Assembly (NCBI GenBank): GCA_903825575.1
Contig: CAIKAW010000004.1
Span: forward strand, 1-50,965
DNA: 50,965 bases
Origin: an uncultured bacterium
GTDB taxonomy: Bacteria; Actinomycetota; Actinomycetes; S36-B12; CAIKAW01
Direction: 5' to 3'
Position numbers and translations under genes: made by a program. Positions 9,275-19,879 of the stretch are shown here, one piece after another. Within the stretch, counting starts at the first letter, position 1; the number at the start of each line of letters is the position of its first letter. The notes beneath the pieces were generated by a model. It did no database searches. It was not told where the DNA came from and was given only the letters and a program-made list of their open reading frames with translations.

Positions 9275-10533
9275 CGAACCTGTTTCAGGCCCCTAAGGGT
9301 GTGCCAGAGTATTTTCCGCCTGACTCTGCTGCGTTTCTTGCCGTTCGCGATGCCTTGGCCAAACCGGCGTGTAACGCCGGGTACGGGTACATCGAGTTGC
9401 CGACCTTCGAAGACACCAATCTGTTTGTGCGTGGGGTCGGCGAATCAACGGACGTCGTGTCAAAGGAGATGTACACCTTTGACGATCGAGGGGGCCGGTC
9501 AATTTCGCTCCGCCCTGAGGGGACGGCGGGAGTGATGCGTGCCGTTATCGAGCACGGTCTCGATCGTGGGCAACTGCCCGTAAAGCTTTGGTATGCGGGG
9601 CCTTTCTTTCGGGCTGAACGCCCGCAGCAAGGTCGCTACCGCCAGTTTCATCAGGTGGGAGTGGAAGCGGTGGGAATCGATGACCCGGCCCTAGATGCCG
9701 AAGTAATCTCCCTGGCCGACGAGGCGTACCGCTCTCTGGGTTTGACGGGCTACACGCTCATGCTGACTTCGTTGGGCTGCGCGGTTTGTCGCCCGCCGTA
9801 TCGCGAAATGCTCCAAACATTCCTTGGTCGACTGAGCCTTGACGAAGAGACCAGCAGACGTGCGGCTTTGAATCCGCTCAGAGTCCTCGACGACAAGCGT
9901 CCCGAAGTGCAGGAGCAACTCGCCGAAGCTCCATTGCAGGTTGATCACCTCTGTTCGGAGTGTCGCCAGCACTACGACGCGGTGCGAACGCACTTAGCGG
10001 CCTTGGGCGTGCGCTGGCAGGAAGCGCCCCGATTGGTTCGCGGCCTGGATTACTACACCCGAACCACCTTTGAGTTTCAGCACCCCGGTTTGGGGTCGCA
10101 ATCTGGAATCGGTGGTGGTGGCCGCTACGACGGACTGATGGCCCAGCTGGGAGGTCAGGACCTTGGCGGGATCGGGTTTGGCCTCGGCACCGATCGCACG
10201 TACTTGGCCTGCCGCGCCGAAGGCCTATCCGTTGGTAGACCCGAACGCTGCGATGTGTTCTTGGTCCCCTTAGGCGATGCGGCTAAGACCCGGATCGTTG
10301 CCTTGGGCGGACTGCTTCGGGTGGCCGGAGTCCGAACGGATATTGCTTACGGTGATCGTGGGCTAAAGGGTGCGATGAAGGCCGCGGATCGCAGTGGTGC
10401 CAGATATGCCGTAATTGTTGGTGACCGTGATCTAGAAAGCGGCGTTGCCCAACTAAAGCGGCTTAACACCGGCGAGCAAAGTGAAGTGCTGCTCACGGGA
10501 CTTGTCGATGTTCTTAAGGAGAGACTGGCGTGA
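9271..10533 (+). CDS. hisS: Histidyl-tRNA synthetase
   Basis: A 420-residue class II synthetase that charges tRNA-His. Visible are [14 protein letters not shown], the motif 2 region [16 protein letters not shown], the histidine-specific [15 protein letters not shown], motif 3 ([10 protein letters not shown]) and a C-terminal anticodon-binding domain. Two cysteine pairs (CAVC and CSEC) bracket the insertion domain and could bind a metal. The GTG start has an excellent AGGAGGGG site. It overlaps both neighbours by 4 bp, within a hydrolase-hisS-aspS operon. Confidence 0.97.
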   Translation: MTNLFQAPKGVPEYFPPDSAAFLAVRDALAKPACNAGYGYIELPTFEDTNLFVRGVGESTDVVSKEMYTFDDRGGRSISLRPEGTAGVMRAVIEHGLDRGQLPVKLWYAGPFFRAERPQQGRYRQFHQVGVEAVGIDDPALDAEVISLADEAYRSLGLTGYTLMLTSLGCAVCRPPYREMLQTFLGRLSLDEETSRRAALNPLRVLDDKRPEVQEQLAEAPLQVDHLCSECRQHYDAVRTHLAALGVRWQEAPRLVRGLDYYTRTTFEFQHPGLGSQSGIGGGGRYDGLMAQLGGQDLGGIGFGLGTDRTYLACRAEGLSVGRPERCDVFLVPLGDAAKTRIVALGGLLRVAGVRTDIAYGDRGLKGAMKAADRSGARYAVIVGDRDLESGVAQLKRLNTGEQSEVLLTGLVDVLKERLA

Positions 10534-12293
10534 TTCGTACCCACCAGAGCGGCTTGCTTCGACCAGAACAGGCTGGCGACTCCGTCATCCTTGCCGGATG
10601 GGTCGCCCGCCGACGCGACCACGGTGGAGTGGCCTTTGTGGACCTGCGTGATGCCTCCGGGGTGGTCCAGGTAGTGATCCGCGATCCAGAAGTCGCTGGC
10701 GAACTACGAGCGGAATACTGCTTGTTAGTTGCTGGCCAAGTCCAGGTTCGCCCGCCGGGTAACGAGAACTCAGATCTGCCAACCGGCTATGTCGAAGTGA
10801 TCGCTGAGACTGTCACAGTCCTGTCTGAGTCGGCGCCGTTGCCGTTCCCAATTGATGACCAGGTCCAGGTTGGCGATGAAACCAGGCTTCGCTATCGGTA
10901 CTTAGACCTTCGCCGGCAGGGCCCGGCCCGCGTGATGCGCATGCGGAGCCAAGTAAACCGGCTTGCCCGTGACGTGCTCTATGAACGCGACTTCGTCGAG
11001 ATCGAAACACCGACCCTGACTGCGTCGACACCCGAGGGCGCTCGGGATTTCTTGGTTCCCGCCCGACTTTCGCCAGGTTCTTGGTATGCGCTTCCTCAGT
11101 CGCCACAGTTGTTCAAGCAGTTGCTGATGGTCGCTGGCATGGAACGCTATTTCCAGATTGCCCGCTGTTATCGCGATGAGGACTTTCGAGCCGATCGTCA
11201 ACCTGAATTCACCCAACTAGACATTGAGATGAGCTTTGTTGATCAAGGCGACATCATCGAGGTCGGTGAAGCCATCGTTCGTGCCTTGTGGCAGGGAGTC
11301 GCCGGGCATTCGATCGGATCGATTCCTCATCTGACCTACTTCGATGCGATGGCTCGGTTCGGTAGCGATAAGCCTGACCTGCGTTTTGATCTGGAATTGT
11401 CTGATTTGAGCGACTACTTCGCGAACACTGACTTCCGCGTCTTCCAGGCCCCTCACGTTGGCGCAGTTGTTATGCCAGGTGGCGCCGATCAACCGCGACG
11501 GACTTTCGACGCTTGGCAGGAGTGGGCGAAGCAGCGCGGAGCCAAGGGCCTGGCATATGTGACCTTCGGTCTGGATGGCGTACTTGGCGGTCCGGTTGCC
11601 AAGAACCTTTCGGAGGCCGAGTGTGCTGGGCTAGCAGAAGCGATTGGCGCCAAGCCTGGCGATTGCGCCTTCTTCGCAGCGGGGGAGCGTATGAACGCTC
11701 TAGCGCTGCTCGGTGCGACCCGACTTGAGATTGGGCAGCGCTGCGACCTGATCGATGAAAGCGAATGGTCGTTCGTTTGGATTGTCGATGCCCCAATGTT
11801 CGAACCGACCGAGGCCGAAGATGGCACCACTGGTTGGACGGCCGTCCACCATCCATTCACTTCTCCGAATTCAGACTGGCTTGATAGCTTCGAGAGTTCG
11901 CCTAGGGAAGCCCTCGCGTGGGCCTACGACATCGTGTGCAATGGCAACGAGATCGGCGGAGGGTCGATCAGAATCCATCGTGGCGATGTGCAACAGAGAG
12001 TCTTCTCGGTGCTGGGCATGTCGAGCGCCGAAGCTGAATCTAAGTTCGGGTTTCTGCTTGATGCCTTCAAATTCGGACCGCCACCTCATGGTGGAATCGC
12101 ATTTGGTTGGGATCGGATTTGCATGCTCCTTGCAGGGGCAGCAAGTTTGCGCGAGGTCATTGCTTTCCCGAAGACCGGCGGCGGACAAGATCCACTTACT
12201 GGAGCGCCGACCCCGATTACCGAGATACAACGCCGCGAGGCGGGCATCGATGCGGGCCGTAAGAGCACACCTGTCCCAGCGGCCGAAGCTTAG
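10530..12293 (+). CDS. aspS: Aspartyl-tRNA synthetase
   Basis: A 587-residue bacterial-type AspRS. It has an N-terminal OB-fold anticodon-binding domain (about 1-110), class II motif 2 ([19 protein letters not shown]), a GAD insertion domain (about 280-410) and motif 3 ([15 protein letters not shown], near residue 525). It charges tRNA-Asp. Whether it also mischarges tRNA-Asn depends on a GatCAB system outside this window. The GTG start overlaps the hisS stop. Confidence 0.97.
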   Translation: MIRTHQSGLLRPEQAGDSVILAGWVARRRDHGGVAFVDLRDASGVVQVVIRDPEVAGELRAEYCLLVAGQVQVRPPGNENSDLPTGYVEVIAETVTVLSESAPLPFPIDDQVQVGDETRLRYRYLDLRRQGPARVMRMRSQVNRLARDVLYERDFVEIETPTLTASTPEGARDFLVPARLSPGSWYALPQSPQLFKQLLMVAGMERYFQIARCYRDEDFRADRQPEFTQLDIEMSFVDQGDIIEVGEAIVRALWQGVAGHSIGSIPHLTYFDAMARFGSDKPDLRFDLELSDLSDYFANTDFRVFQAPHVGAVVMPGGADQPRRTFDAWQEWAKQRGAKGLAYVTFGLDGVLGGPVAKNLSEAECAGLAEAIGAKPGDCAFFAAGERMNALALLGATRLEIGQRCDLIDESEWSFVWIVDAPMFEPTEAEDGTTGWTAVHHPFTSPNSDWLDSFESSPREALAWAYDIVCNGNEIGGGSIRIHRGDVQQRVFSVLGMSSAEAESKFGFLLDAFKFGPPPHGGIAFGWDRICMLLAGAASLREVIAFPKTGGGQDPLTGAPTPITEIQRREAGIDAGRKSTPVPAAEA

Positions 12294-12299
12294 GCGCGC

Positions 12300-13673
12300 A
12301 TGACGGCATCCCTTTTCGATGACGGGATCGACCCGCGTCGATCGGACGCGCCGTTGGCGGTTCGGATGCGGCCGCGGTCGCTTGCCGAGATGGTAGGACA
12401 AGGGCAGTTACTTGCTGACGGGTCGCCGCTACGCCGCTTGATTGAGGGCGGTTCGGGGTTGGCTAGACCTGTGTCGTTGATTCTCTGGGGGCCACCAGGA
12501 ACGGGCAAAACTACGTTGGCGATGTTGGTCTCCCACGCCACAGGTCGTCGGTTTGTGGAGTTGTCGGCCGTAACTGCCGGCGTAAAGGATGTTCGGGAAG
12601 TAATTGATCGAGCTCGGGATGAACTTGGCGTTCATGGCACTGGCACGGTGCTCTTTGTCGACGAAGTACATCGTTTTAGCAAGACGCAACAAGATGCGCT
12701 TCTGCCCGCTGTCGAGAACGGTTGGGTGACGCTCATCGCGGCAACCACAGAGAACCCATCGTTCGCCGTGATCAGCCCGTTGCTCTCACGCTCGCTTGTG
12801 CTCTCACTTTCTTCACTTTCGGACGCAGATGTGGCAGCGGTGATTTGTCGGGCGCTGGACGATGAACAAGGACTGGCGGGCCAGGTTGATTTGGAACCGG
12901 CTGCCCTTGAGCATTTGGTGCGAATCGCCGGTGGCGATGCTCGGCGAGCATTGACTGCACTGGAAGCGGCTGCGGCGGCCGCTCAAGTTAATGTCGTTGG
13001 AAAATTCGTGGTTGATCTCTCGGCAGTTGAGCAGGCAGTCCAACGTGCGGCCGTGCGATACGACCGAGACGGGGACCAGCACTACGACGTGATCAGTGCC
13101 TTCATCAAGTCGGTACGGGGGAGCGACGTTGATGCAGCGCTGCATTACCTGGCGAGGATGGTTGAGGCAGGGGAAGATCCGCGGTTCGTCGCCAGGCGGC
13201 TGGTGATTCTTGCCAGCGAAGACATAGGGATGGCCGATCCGTCGGCGCTTGCAACCGCCGTCGCGGCCTTGCAAGCGGTCTCGTTCATCGGCCTGCCCGA
13301 AGCTCGCATCACGTTGGCGCATGCTGTCGTGCACCTTTCGTTGGCGCCTAAGAGCAATGCTGTATATCGAGCGATCAACGCGGCACTTGAAGATGTCGGA
13401 CGGGGGTTGATAGGGGCGGTTCCTGCGCCCCTTCGAGACGGGTCGTATCGCGGAGCGGCGGGTTACGGGCACGGCGTCGGGTACGTCTACCCGCACGATG
13501 TTGCCGGCGGGGTAGCAGCGCAGGTTTATGCCCCGGCCGAAGTGGCAGGGCGGGTCTACTACGAACCAAGTGACCACGGGGCCGAGGCTCGTTGGGCCGC
13601 CATATTGGATCGACTCAGGCAGGACCTCGGTCCCCGCCCAGAGTTCCCTGGCGCCGCCTCACCCTCTGCCTAG
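12300..13673 (+). CDS. rarA: RarA (MgsA), replication-associated recombination ATPase
   Basis: A 457-residue AAA+ protein of the RarA/WRNIP1 family. Walker A is [13 protein letters not shown] (about residue 65), Walker B is [19 protein letters not shown], followed by sensor 1 AATTENPSF, and the C-terminal tetramerisation domain ([19 protein letters not shown]). RarA acts at stalled replication forks with SSB. It starts 7 bp after aspS and is likely part of the same operon. Confidence 0.95.
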   Translation: MTASLFDDGIDPRRSDAPLAVRMRPRSLAEMVGQGQLLADGSPLRRLIEGGSGLARPVSLILWGPPGTGKTTLAMLVSHATGRRFVELSAVTAGVKDVREVIDRARDELGVHGTGTVLFVDEVHRFSKTQQDALLPAVENGWVTLIAATTENPSFAVISPLLSRSLVLSLSSLSDADVAAVICRALDDEQGLAGQVDLEPAALEHLVRIAGGDARRALTALEAAAAAAQVNVVGKFVVDLSAVEQAVQRAAVRYDRDGDQHYDVISAFIKSVRGSDVDAALHYLARMVEAGEDPRFVARRLVILASEDIGMADPSALATAVAALQAVSFIGLPEARITLAHAVVHLSLAPKSNAVYRAINAALEDVGRGLIGAVPAPLRDGSYRGAAGYGHGVGYVYPHDVAGGVAAQVYAPAEVAGRVYYEPSDHGAEARWAAILDRLRQDLGPRPEFPGAASPSA

Positions 13674-13695
13674 CCGGGTCGCGGGCCGGCTGCGC

Positions 13696-13701
13696 TAGGG
13701 T
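13696..13701 (+). promoter_or_regulatory. Possible -10 box (TAGGGT) for alaS
   Basis: TAGGGT in the 87-bp rarA-alaS gap would start transcription near 13708 and leave a leader of about 50 nt before the ATG with the AAGGA site. No good -35 hexamer is seen. Confidence 0.35.
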
Positions 13702-13760
13702 CGAATCCGGCCTTGCTCGTTGAGAATTGGCAACGCTGTGACCGAACTAAAGAAGGAACC

Positions 13761-16436
13761 ATGATGGAGTCAGCCGAGATCCGCAGCCGATTCTTGCGGT
13801 ATTTCGAAGGCAAGGGGCACACGATTGTCCCTTCCGCGTCGCTACTTGCTGATGACCCGACTTTGCTATTGGTCAATGCTGGGATGGTTCCATTCAAACC
13901 GTATTTCCTAGGAGAGGCCGCGCCTCCCTACCAGCGGGCGACCAGCGTCCAGAAATGCGTGCGGACGCTAGATATCGACGAGGTTGGCAAAACAACCCGG
14001 CACGCATCGTTCTTTCAAATGTGCGGAAATTTCTCGTTCGGCGACTACTTCAAGGCTGATGCCATCCCATTTGCTTGGGAGTTGTTAACCAAATCCGTAT
14101 CTGATGGCGGGTTTGGATTCCCGGAGGACCGGCTTTGGGTGACGGTTTACCACGACGACGACGAGTCAGTGGCCCTCTGGCGTGATCAGGTTGGAGTGCC
14201 CGAGGGCCGGATTCAGCGGCGCGGGATGGTCGACAACTTCTGGTCGATGGGTGTTCCTGGCCCCTGTGGTCCGTGCTCGGAGATCTATTACGACCGTGGC
14301 CCACAATACGGAGCCGAAGGTGGTCCGGTAGCGGACGAAGACCGGTACCTAGAAATCTGGAATCTCGTGTTCATGCAGTTCGAACGGGGAGCCGGATCTG
14401 GCAAAGAGGATTACCCGATCATCGGGGAGTTGCCAGCTAAGAACATTGATACCGGCATGGGTCTAGAGCGCATGGCTGCCATTTTGCAAGGCGTGGAAAA
14501 CATCTACGAGATCGACACCACAATGCTTGTACTTCAACGTGCGGCCGAGATTTCAGGTCGGCGCTATGGGGCCGAGCATCGTGATGACGTCGCACTCCGG
14601 GTAGTTGCTGATCACGCCCGCACGGCAGCGTTCCTGGTTGCCGATGGGGTGCTTCCCGGAAACGAAGGCCGCGGCTATGTACTTCGCCGCATGTTGCGTC
14701 GGACCGTGCGCAACATGCGCCTGCTTGGCGCCCACGATCCGAGTATCGCCGAATTGGTCGCGACCGCAATTGACGCGATGGTTCCGCAGTACCCGGAGTT
14801 GGAATCCGAACGTGTGCGAATTCTCTCGGTCACCGGAACAGAAGAAGAATTGTTCCTGCAAACCCTACGTACGGGCACGACCATCTTTGATGTTGCCGCC
14901 GCTGACGTTCGGCGCGACGGGGGGGCTTTGCTGTCCGGCGAGCAAGCTTTCGCTTTGCACGACACGTACGGCTTCCCGATTGATTTGACCCTCGAGATGG
15001 CTGCTGAGCAAGGCCTTGCAGTCGACGAACCTGGTTTCCGGCGGTTAATGGCCGAACAGCGGGATCGAGCTAAGGCCGATGCTCGCTCGCGCAAGTCCGG
15101 GCTTGCAGACCTCAGCGCCTACCGCGAACTTGCAGCCGGCGGCGCGACGGAGTTCTTCGGTTATGACGAAGTGACCGGCGAGGGAACGCTGCGTGGACTC
15201 CTGCGCGACGGCGCCGTCCACACCAGCGCTGTGGTCGGGGACGACGTCGAAGTGGTTCTGGATCGAACTCCGTTCTACGCCGAATCCGGAGGACAACTCG
15301 GAGACCACGGTCAGATCCGTCTCGATGGCGCTGTCATCGAGATCTACGACGTGCAAACTCCGGTGCCAGGACTCTTCGTGCATCGCGGGAGTGTCATATC
15401 TGGTGAAGTTGTAGTAGGCAGTTCGGCGGTTGGAGCAGTCGACACCGAACGGCGACTAGCGATTTCGCGCGCCCACACGGCAACTCACCTGATTCACAAA
15501 GCGTTTCGCGAAGCGTTGGGAGAGACCGCCACCCAGATGGGATCGGAGAATGCCCCCGGACGGCTGCGATTCGATTTCCCGAATCCCTCAGCAGTTCCTG
15601 CTGGTGTATTGGCTGACGTAGAGGCGCGGGTGAATGCAGTCCTGTTAGATGACCTAGTAGTACGTGCCGAGGTTATGACCCAGGCGCAAGCCCGAGATAT
15701 GGGCGCAATGGCGCTTTTCGGCGAAAAGTACGGCGATCGTGTGCGAGTTGTATCGGTCGGCGATTGGACCAGCGAACTATGTGGCGGCACCCACGCCGGT
15801 AGGTCTGGCCAACTTGGCGTAGTCACCTTCTTATCGGAGGGATCCATCGGTGCTGGCGTGCGCAGGATCGAGGCCTTGGTCGGTACCGATGCCTACCGGT
15901 TCTTGGCTCGAGAACACCTATTGGTTTCCCAGCTTGCCGAATTGGTCAAGGTGCGTCCGGAGGAGTTACCTGAACGGATTGAAGCAACGTTGGCCCGACT
16001 TCGCGAAGCTGAGCGCGAGATTGCGAAGATCCGCACCGGCGCTCTCCTTGCCGACGCTGAGTCGGTAATTGGCGAAGGCCGTGACATCGGACCAATCCGA
16101 GTGTGGGCTATCCAAGCTCCACCCGCCATGACTGCTCCCGAGTTGCGGGCATTGGCCGATCGAATCTCTGGTTTGACCGCACCGGCCGCAAGCGGACGAG
16201 TCTTCGCAGCAGCAAGTATCGACGGTGACAAGGTTTCGTTTGTTGTCGCGACCGATAGTGCCGCTCGGGCTCTTGGCGTTTCAGCTCAAAGTGTTCTACA
16301 AGTCGCCATGCCCCATGTGGGTGGCCGCGGCGGCGGTAAGGAAGATGTCGCGCAGGGTGGCGGAGGCGACATTTCCGGCGTGCCTGCGGCACTTGCGGCC
16401 GTGGCTGATGCTGTCAGCGCCGTGGTCGGGGTTTGA
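13761..16436 (+). CDS. alaS: Alanyl-tRNA synthetase
   Basis: An 891-residue AlaRS. The class II catalytic core starts at [19 protein letters not shown]; the editing domain carries [11 protein letters not shown] (zinc-binding HxxxH) and CGGTHAG; the C-terminal oligomerisation domain ends with [15 protein letters not shown]. It charges tRNA-Ala and deacylates mischarged Ser- and Gly-tRNA-Ala. I chose the ATG at 13761 because AGAAGGA lies 5 nt upstream; an in-frame TTG at 13713 would add 16 non-conserved residues. The stop overlaps the next gene. Confidence 0.96.
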   Translation: MMESAEIRSRFLRYFEGKGHTIVPSASLLADDPTLLLVNAGMVPFKPYFLGEAAPPYQRATSVQKCVRTLDIDEVGKTTRHASFFQMCGNFSFGDYFKADAIPFAWELLTKSVSDGGFGFPEDRLWVTVYHDDDESVALWRDQVGVPEGRIQRRGMVDNFWSMGVPGPCGPCSEIYYDRGPQYGAEGGPVADEDRYLEIWNLVFMQFERGAGSGKEDYPIIGELPAKNIDTGMGLERMAAILQGVENIYEIDTTMLVLQRAAEISGRRYGAEHRDDVALRVVADHARTAAFLVADGVLPGNEGRGYVLRRMLRRTVRNMRLLGAHDPSIAELVATAIDAMVPQYPELESERVRILSVTGTEEELFLQTLRTGTTIFDVAAADVRRDGGALLSGEQAFALHDTYGFPIDLTLEMAAEQGLAVDEPGFRRLMAEQRDRAKADARSRKSGLADLSAYRELAAGGATEFFGYDEVTGEGTLRGLLRDGAVHTSAVVGDDVEVVLDRTPFYAESGGQLGDHGQIRLDGAVIEIYDVQTPVPGLFVHRGSVISGEVVVGSSAVGAVDTERRLAISRAHTATHLIHKAFREALGETATQMGSENAPGRLRFDFPNPSAVPAGVLADVEARVNAVLLDDLVVRAEVMTQAQARDMGAMALFGEKYGDRVRVVSVGDWTSELCGGTHAGRSGQLGVVTFLSEGSIGAGVRRIEALVGTDAYRFLAREHLLVSQLAELVKVRPEELPERIEATLARLREAEREIAKIRTGALLADAESVIGEGRDIGPIRVWAIQAPPAMTAPELRALADRISGLTAPAASGRVFAAASIDGDKVSFVVATDSAARALGVSAQSVLQVAMPHVGGRGGGKEDVAQGGGGDISGVPAALAAVADAVSAVVGV

Positions 16437-16894
16437 TCTTGCGCCCCGGCGTACGCATTGCGGTGGATGTCGGCTCAGTGCGGGTAGGTCTCGCGCGATG
16501 CGATCGAGACGCAATTCTGGCCACGCCGATCGCCACCTTGGAGCGGGCGACCGCGGTTGCGCAGGTGATTCAGGTTGCGGCGGAGTTAGACGTACTTGAG
16601 ATTTATGTGGGGCTGCCGCTTGGGATGCGCGGAAACTTAGGAAGTGCCGCTGAATTGGCACAGGATTTCGCACGCGAGTTGGCGGTATCGCTACGAGCGA
16701 CCCCGATTCGACTTGTTGACGAGCGGTTGTCGACCGTAACTGCAGAGCGTGGGCTCAAGGCAGCTGGGCGCAGTGGACGCACTAGTCGTCCTGTTGTGGA
16801 TCAGGCAGCAGCCGTCGTAATTCTTGAACACGCCCTAGCGCTTGAGCGTGCGCAAGGGGTCGCGCCGGGCACACTTGTGGTGGAGGTCCCGTGA
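16433..16894 (+). CDS. ruvX: RuvX/YqgF family, putative Holliday junction resolvase or pre-16S rRNA nuclease
   Basis: A 153-residue RNase H-fold protein. Visible motifs are [45 protein letters not shown] and [14 protein letters not shown], which supply the acidic catalytic residues of the YqgF family. YqgF in E. coli processes the 5' end of 16S rRNA; a Holliday-junction role has been proposed for related proteins. A TTG at 16433 overlaps the alaS stop; a second TTG at 16439 is an alternative start. It overlaps mltG by 4 bp. Confidence 0.92.
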   Translation: MILRPGVRIAVDVGSVRVGLARCDRDAILATPIATLERATAVAQVIQVAAELDVLEIYVGLPLGMRGNLGSAAELAQDFARELAVSLRATPIRLVDERLSTVTAERGLKAAGRSGRTSRPVVDQAAAVVILEHALALERAQGVAPGTLVVEVP

Positions 16895-17949
16895 GTCAAC
16901 TTGGGCTGGATATGCGTTCCCTGCAGGTCCGGGATCGGCCGGCCGCCAAGTGGGCTGTCATGGCGTCGTTCCTTTTCCTCGCCGGCGTGATCGCGGCGGT
17001 TGTCGGGTACTTCATTTTCTGGGCCACCCAAACCAATGACTACAAGGGCAGCGGGTACGGCAAGGTTTCGGTCACCATTCAGGAAGGTGAGTCGCTAGGC
17101 GCGATCGGTCGAGCGTTGAAGAAGGCCGATGTCGTGAAGAGTTCGACGCTGTTCACCGACTCGGCGTTGGGGGACCCGCGAGCCGCGTCAATTGCACCGG
17201 GCACTTATGTCATGGCACACCACATGAGTTCTGTCGCAGCAATTGGCAGGCTCTTTGACCCAACGGCGCGCCAAGTTTCGCGGCTGGTGATCCCGGAAGG
17301 CCGACGGTTGGATGAAACGCTTCGGCTGGCTGCCAAGGCGACGGGCCTATCTCTTACGGACTTACAGAGTGCCCTGAATACGCCAATAGGACTGCCAACC
17401 TACGCTGGCGGTAGCGCCGAGGGTTTCCTGTTCCCGGCCACCTACAGCGTTCCGCCCGGCACCTCAGCTCGGCTGCTGCTGCGCGACATGGTCAGCCGAT
17501 TCACGCGGGCAGCGACTGACGTGAATCTGCAGTCGCGAGCCGCCAAGCTCGGGATAAGTCCCTACGAGGCGATCATCGTGGCGAGCATCCTCGAGGCCGA
17601 GGCTTACCCCACGGACTACGCGAAGGTCGCTCAGGTCATCTACAACCGGCTCAGCCGCGGTATGAGACTGCAGCTGGATTCGACGGTTAACTACGCCCTC
17701 GGGACTTCGCTACTGCAGTTGACTCCCGCCCAAGTAGGTACTGATTCGCCTTACAACACTTACAAACACAGCGGCCTGCCACCGACGCCAATCGATTCGC
17801 CAGGACAAGCAGCCTTGGACGCTGCGCTTTCCCCGACGGCCGGACCTTGGCTGTATTTCCTGACCGTCGATCCGGTGAATCACGTTACCAAGTTCGCGAG
17901 TTCGTTGGCTGAATTCCAGTCCCTGCAATCCAAGTACAAGAAGAAGTGA
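16891..17949 (+). CDS. mltG: MltG, endolytic peptidoglycan transglycosylase
   Basis: A 352-residue YceG/MltG-family protein. A short cytoplasmic N-terminus precedes a membrane helix (about residues 27-47), then a LysM-like subdomain (VTIQEGESLGAIGRALKKADVV) and the catalytic domain with ASILEAEA (catalytic Glu), VAQVIYNRLSRGMRLQLDSTVNY and YNTYKHSGLPPTPI. It cleaves nascent glycan strands at the outer face of the membrane and may set strand length. The GTG start overlaps ruvX, and its stop overlaps aroE. Confidence 0.95.
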   Translation: MSQLGLDMRSLQVRDRPAAKWAVMASFLFLAGVIAAVVGYFIFWATQTNDYKGSGYGKVSVTIQEGESLGAIGRALKKADVVKSSTLFTDSALGDPRAASIAPGTYVMAHHMSSVAAIGRLFDPTARQVSRLVIPEGRRLDETLRLAAKATGLSLTDLQSALNTPIGLPTYAGGSAEGFLFPATYSVPPGTSARLLLRDMVSRFTRAATDVNLQSRAAKLGISPYEAIIVASILEAEAYPTDYAKVAQVIYNRLSRGMRLQLDSTVNYALGTSLLQLTPAQVGTDSPYNTYKHSGLPPTPIDSPGQAALDAALSPTAGPWLYFLTVDPVNHVTKFASSLAEFQSLQSKYKKK

Positions 17950-18758
17950 TGCCAGTTCGGCGCGCTGCCGTACTCGGGTCGCCGATAGGGCACAGCCTGT
18001 CTCCTTGCCTGCACCGGGCGGCGTACGCGGCCTTGGGCTTGGACTGGACCTATGAGGCCATCGAGTTGGTTGCGGGCGATCTGGGCCCCTTCTTGGCGGA
18101 GTTAGGTAGTGAATGGGTGGGCTTGTCGCTGACAATGCCGCTTAAGCAGGCGGTCGTGCACAGGTTGGCCAGTGCAAGCGAATTGGTGCGGATTACTGGA
18201 GCTGCTAACACCGTGCGATTAACTCCCGAAGGTTTGCTCGGGGACAACACTGACGTCCCCGCAATCGTCGAACTCGTGGTGGGCCTAGGCGGGTTTTCGG
18301 AGTCGGTCGTGATTCTGGGTGGGGGAGCAACTGCCCGGTCAGCCGTGGCCGCTATCGCTGACCTCGGTGCCAGGGTCGTGCGGGTCGTTACGCGTAAGGT
18401 GGATCCGGCGTTGTTGGCGTGCGGCCGCGAACTAGACGTTGAGATCATCGAGACCTCGTGGGCTAGTGCCGATTCGGCTACCGCCCAAGCTGAACTGTTG
18501 ATATCAACGGTTCCGGCCCGGATTGCTAGTGAGCTAGGCGCTGACATCGTGGCGCGCGGCGCACTACTTGATGTTGCCTACGACCCTTGGCCAACTTGGC
18601 TCACCGCCCGCTTCCAAATTGCAGGTAGGCCAGTTGCCACCGGGTACGACCTCTTGCTTGCACAAGCCGCAATGCAAGTCGAGTTGTTCACGGGTATGAC
18701 GGCCCCTAGAGGCGCCATGGACATTGCAGGGCGCGCAGAGTTAGCGCGGCGAGGCTGA
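17946..18758 (+). CDS. aroE: Shikimate dehydrogenase
   Basis: A 270-residue AroE: LGSPIGHSLSPCLHRAAY (substrate pocket), LTMPLKQAV with the catalytic lysine, GDNTDVPA and the NADP-binding loop GGGATARSAVAAI. It reduces 3-dehydroshikimate to shikimate. A GTG at 17946 and an ATG at 17949 are adjacent in frame; either overlaps the mltG stop. The other shikimate genes (aroC, aroK, aroB, aroQ) lie about 15 kb downstream, beyond the pilus locus. Confidence 0.94.
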   Translation: MMPVRRAAVLGSPIGHSLSPCLHRAAYAALGLDWTYEAIELVAGDLGPFLAELGSEWVGLSLTMPLKQAVVHRLASASELVRITGAANTVRLTPEGLLGDNTDVPAIVELVVGLGGFSESVVILGGGATARSAVAAIADLGARVVRVVTRKVDPALLACGRELDVEIIETSWASADSATAQAELLISTVPARIASELGADIVARGALLDVAYDPWPTWLTARFQIAGRPVATGYDLLLAQAAMQVELFTGMTAPRGAMDIAGRAELARRG

Positions 18759-18762
18759 GCGC

Positions 18763-18791
18763 CTCAAGATTGTGGTTCTTCCGGTCGATGC
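18763..18791 (+). promoter_or_regulatory. Sigma-28-like promoter P1 (DUF4388 gene)
   Basis: CTCAAG (18763-18768), 15 nt, GTCGATGC (18784-18791). It ends 46 nt before the preferred GTG start at 18837. One of six sites in the pilus locus with consensus CTCAAG-N15-GCCGA. Confidence 0.65.
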
Positions 18792-18836
18792 CCCAAGCGG
18801 GCCCGCTTCGTCGTGTGCGGTCCGTTGGGGAGTGTC

Positions 18837-19778
18837 GTGAATCTAGCCGGGTCGCTCGAGGCGTTTGCGCTATCCGATGTGCTGACGTTGCTTGCATCGA
18901 CCGGTAAATCTGGTCGGTTGTCGTTAACTCGATTGGCCGAAGGCGAGAAGTGTTCCGGCTTCGTAGTGTTGGCCGGCGGTCGCCTCGTGGCTGCCAGCGG
19001 GGATATTCGCCGGTCCGCCCGGCTACGCCGACTCATCGGACACGGCGATGATTCCTTCTGGGCGGATGCGCATGAGTGGCCCGATGAGCAGGGGCTTGTT
19101 GCGGCGCTAGTTGGAGCCGGTTGGGTTACCGAACAGGAACTGGCTCACATCGGGGTGCGAGTCACGACCGATGCGCTTATCGAATTGCTCGCCTGGCCGA
19201 AAGGACGTTTTGAGTTCGAGGTATGCGAACCGGCGATTACAGACTTCATCACCGATCTTGGGGTCTCAGAGGTTCTGAATGAAGGCCACCGTAGGGATAC
19301 CACTCGCGCCGGAACGGATTCACTTCGGCCTAGGGCTGATTCGGTGCTGGCTCTGCCACTAACGATTGTCGCCGCCGCACAGATCGAACGCGATGACTGG
19401 CCGCTGTTGGCCCTACTCGATGGCATCCGGACGGCCGGGGAGGTAGCTGAACTCTGCGGAAGGGAAACAGCGTCTGTGCTTGACCGGTTCGCTTCGCTAG
19501 TGGGAGCTGGTCTGGTGCGCGAATACCCAGCGGCAGATGGACCAACAAAGCGTTTACTGGCCCGACTTCGACGGGTTGCCGAATTCGAACAACGCAACAA
19601 TGTTCTGGATCGGGCCGACGTCGAACAGATCGCTCGCCCGACCCCCGCGGCACTCTCATTGGCCCCAGAATCGGACTTCGCCGCCGGGTGGCAGCCATCG
19701 GATGCGCTGGCCGATCTGGCCCTGCCCGTTGATCGCGAGGCGGTTATGCGACTGATAGTTGGAGTCCAGGGACTCTAA
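18837..19778 (+). CDS. DUF4388 domain protein, putative pilus regulator
   Basis: A 313-residue protein. The N-terminal half (LAGSLEAFALSDVLTLL, GKSGRLSLTR, VVLAGGRLVAASGD) matches DUF4388, a domain often attached to response regulators. This is followed by ALIELLAWPKGRFEFEV and a second winged-helix-like module (WPLLALLDGIRTAGEVAEL, LVGAGLVREYP). No receiver domain is present. Function is not established; its place immediately upstream of pilB and behind the same promoter type as the pilus genes suggests a role in T4P control. I prefer the GTG at 18837 with GGGGAG upstream over the GTG at 18813. Confidence 0.8.
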   Translation: MNLAGSLEAFALSDVLTLLASTGKSGRLSLTRLAEGEKCSGFVVLAGGRLVAASGDIRRSARLRRLIGHGDDSFWADAHEWPDEQGLVAALVGAGWVTEQELAHIGVRVTTDALIELLAWPKGRFEFEVCEPAITDFITDLGVSEVLNEGHRRDTTRAGTDSLRPRADSVLALPLTIVAAAQIERDDWPLLALLDGIRTAGEVAELCGRETASVLDRFASLVGAGLVREYPAADGPTKRLLARLRRVAEFEQRNNVLDRADVEQIARPTPAALSLAPESDFAAGWQPSDALADLALPVDREAVMRLIVGVQGL

Positions 19779-19798
19779 GGACCGTTCACCCGGATGGC

Positions 19799-19827
19799 CT
19801 ACAGCCCAAAGCTCTTTGTGCCGATGC
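19799..19827 (+). promoter_or_regulatory. Sigma-28-like promoter P2 (pilB)
   Basis: CTACAG (19799-19804), 15 nt, GCCGATGC (19820-19827), ending 53 nt before the pilB start. The -10 half is a full match to GCCGAT; the -35 half matches the locus consensus at 4 of 6 positions. Confidence 0.6.
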
Positions 19828-19879
19828 GCTCAGGAGTGAGGGCTTGCGAGGGCGGTCCTAGCAACGGGCAGGAGGCGAA

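Noticed and set aside
13713-13760. TTG start for alaS
   Set aside because: The ATG at 13761 has a good Shine-Dalgarno and matches the usual AlaRS N-terminus.
16754-16780. Further CTCAAG sites as pilus-type promoters (also 22279, 34928, 48319)
   Set aside because: No GCCGA-like block follows at 15 nt, and the sites lie inside coding sequence.
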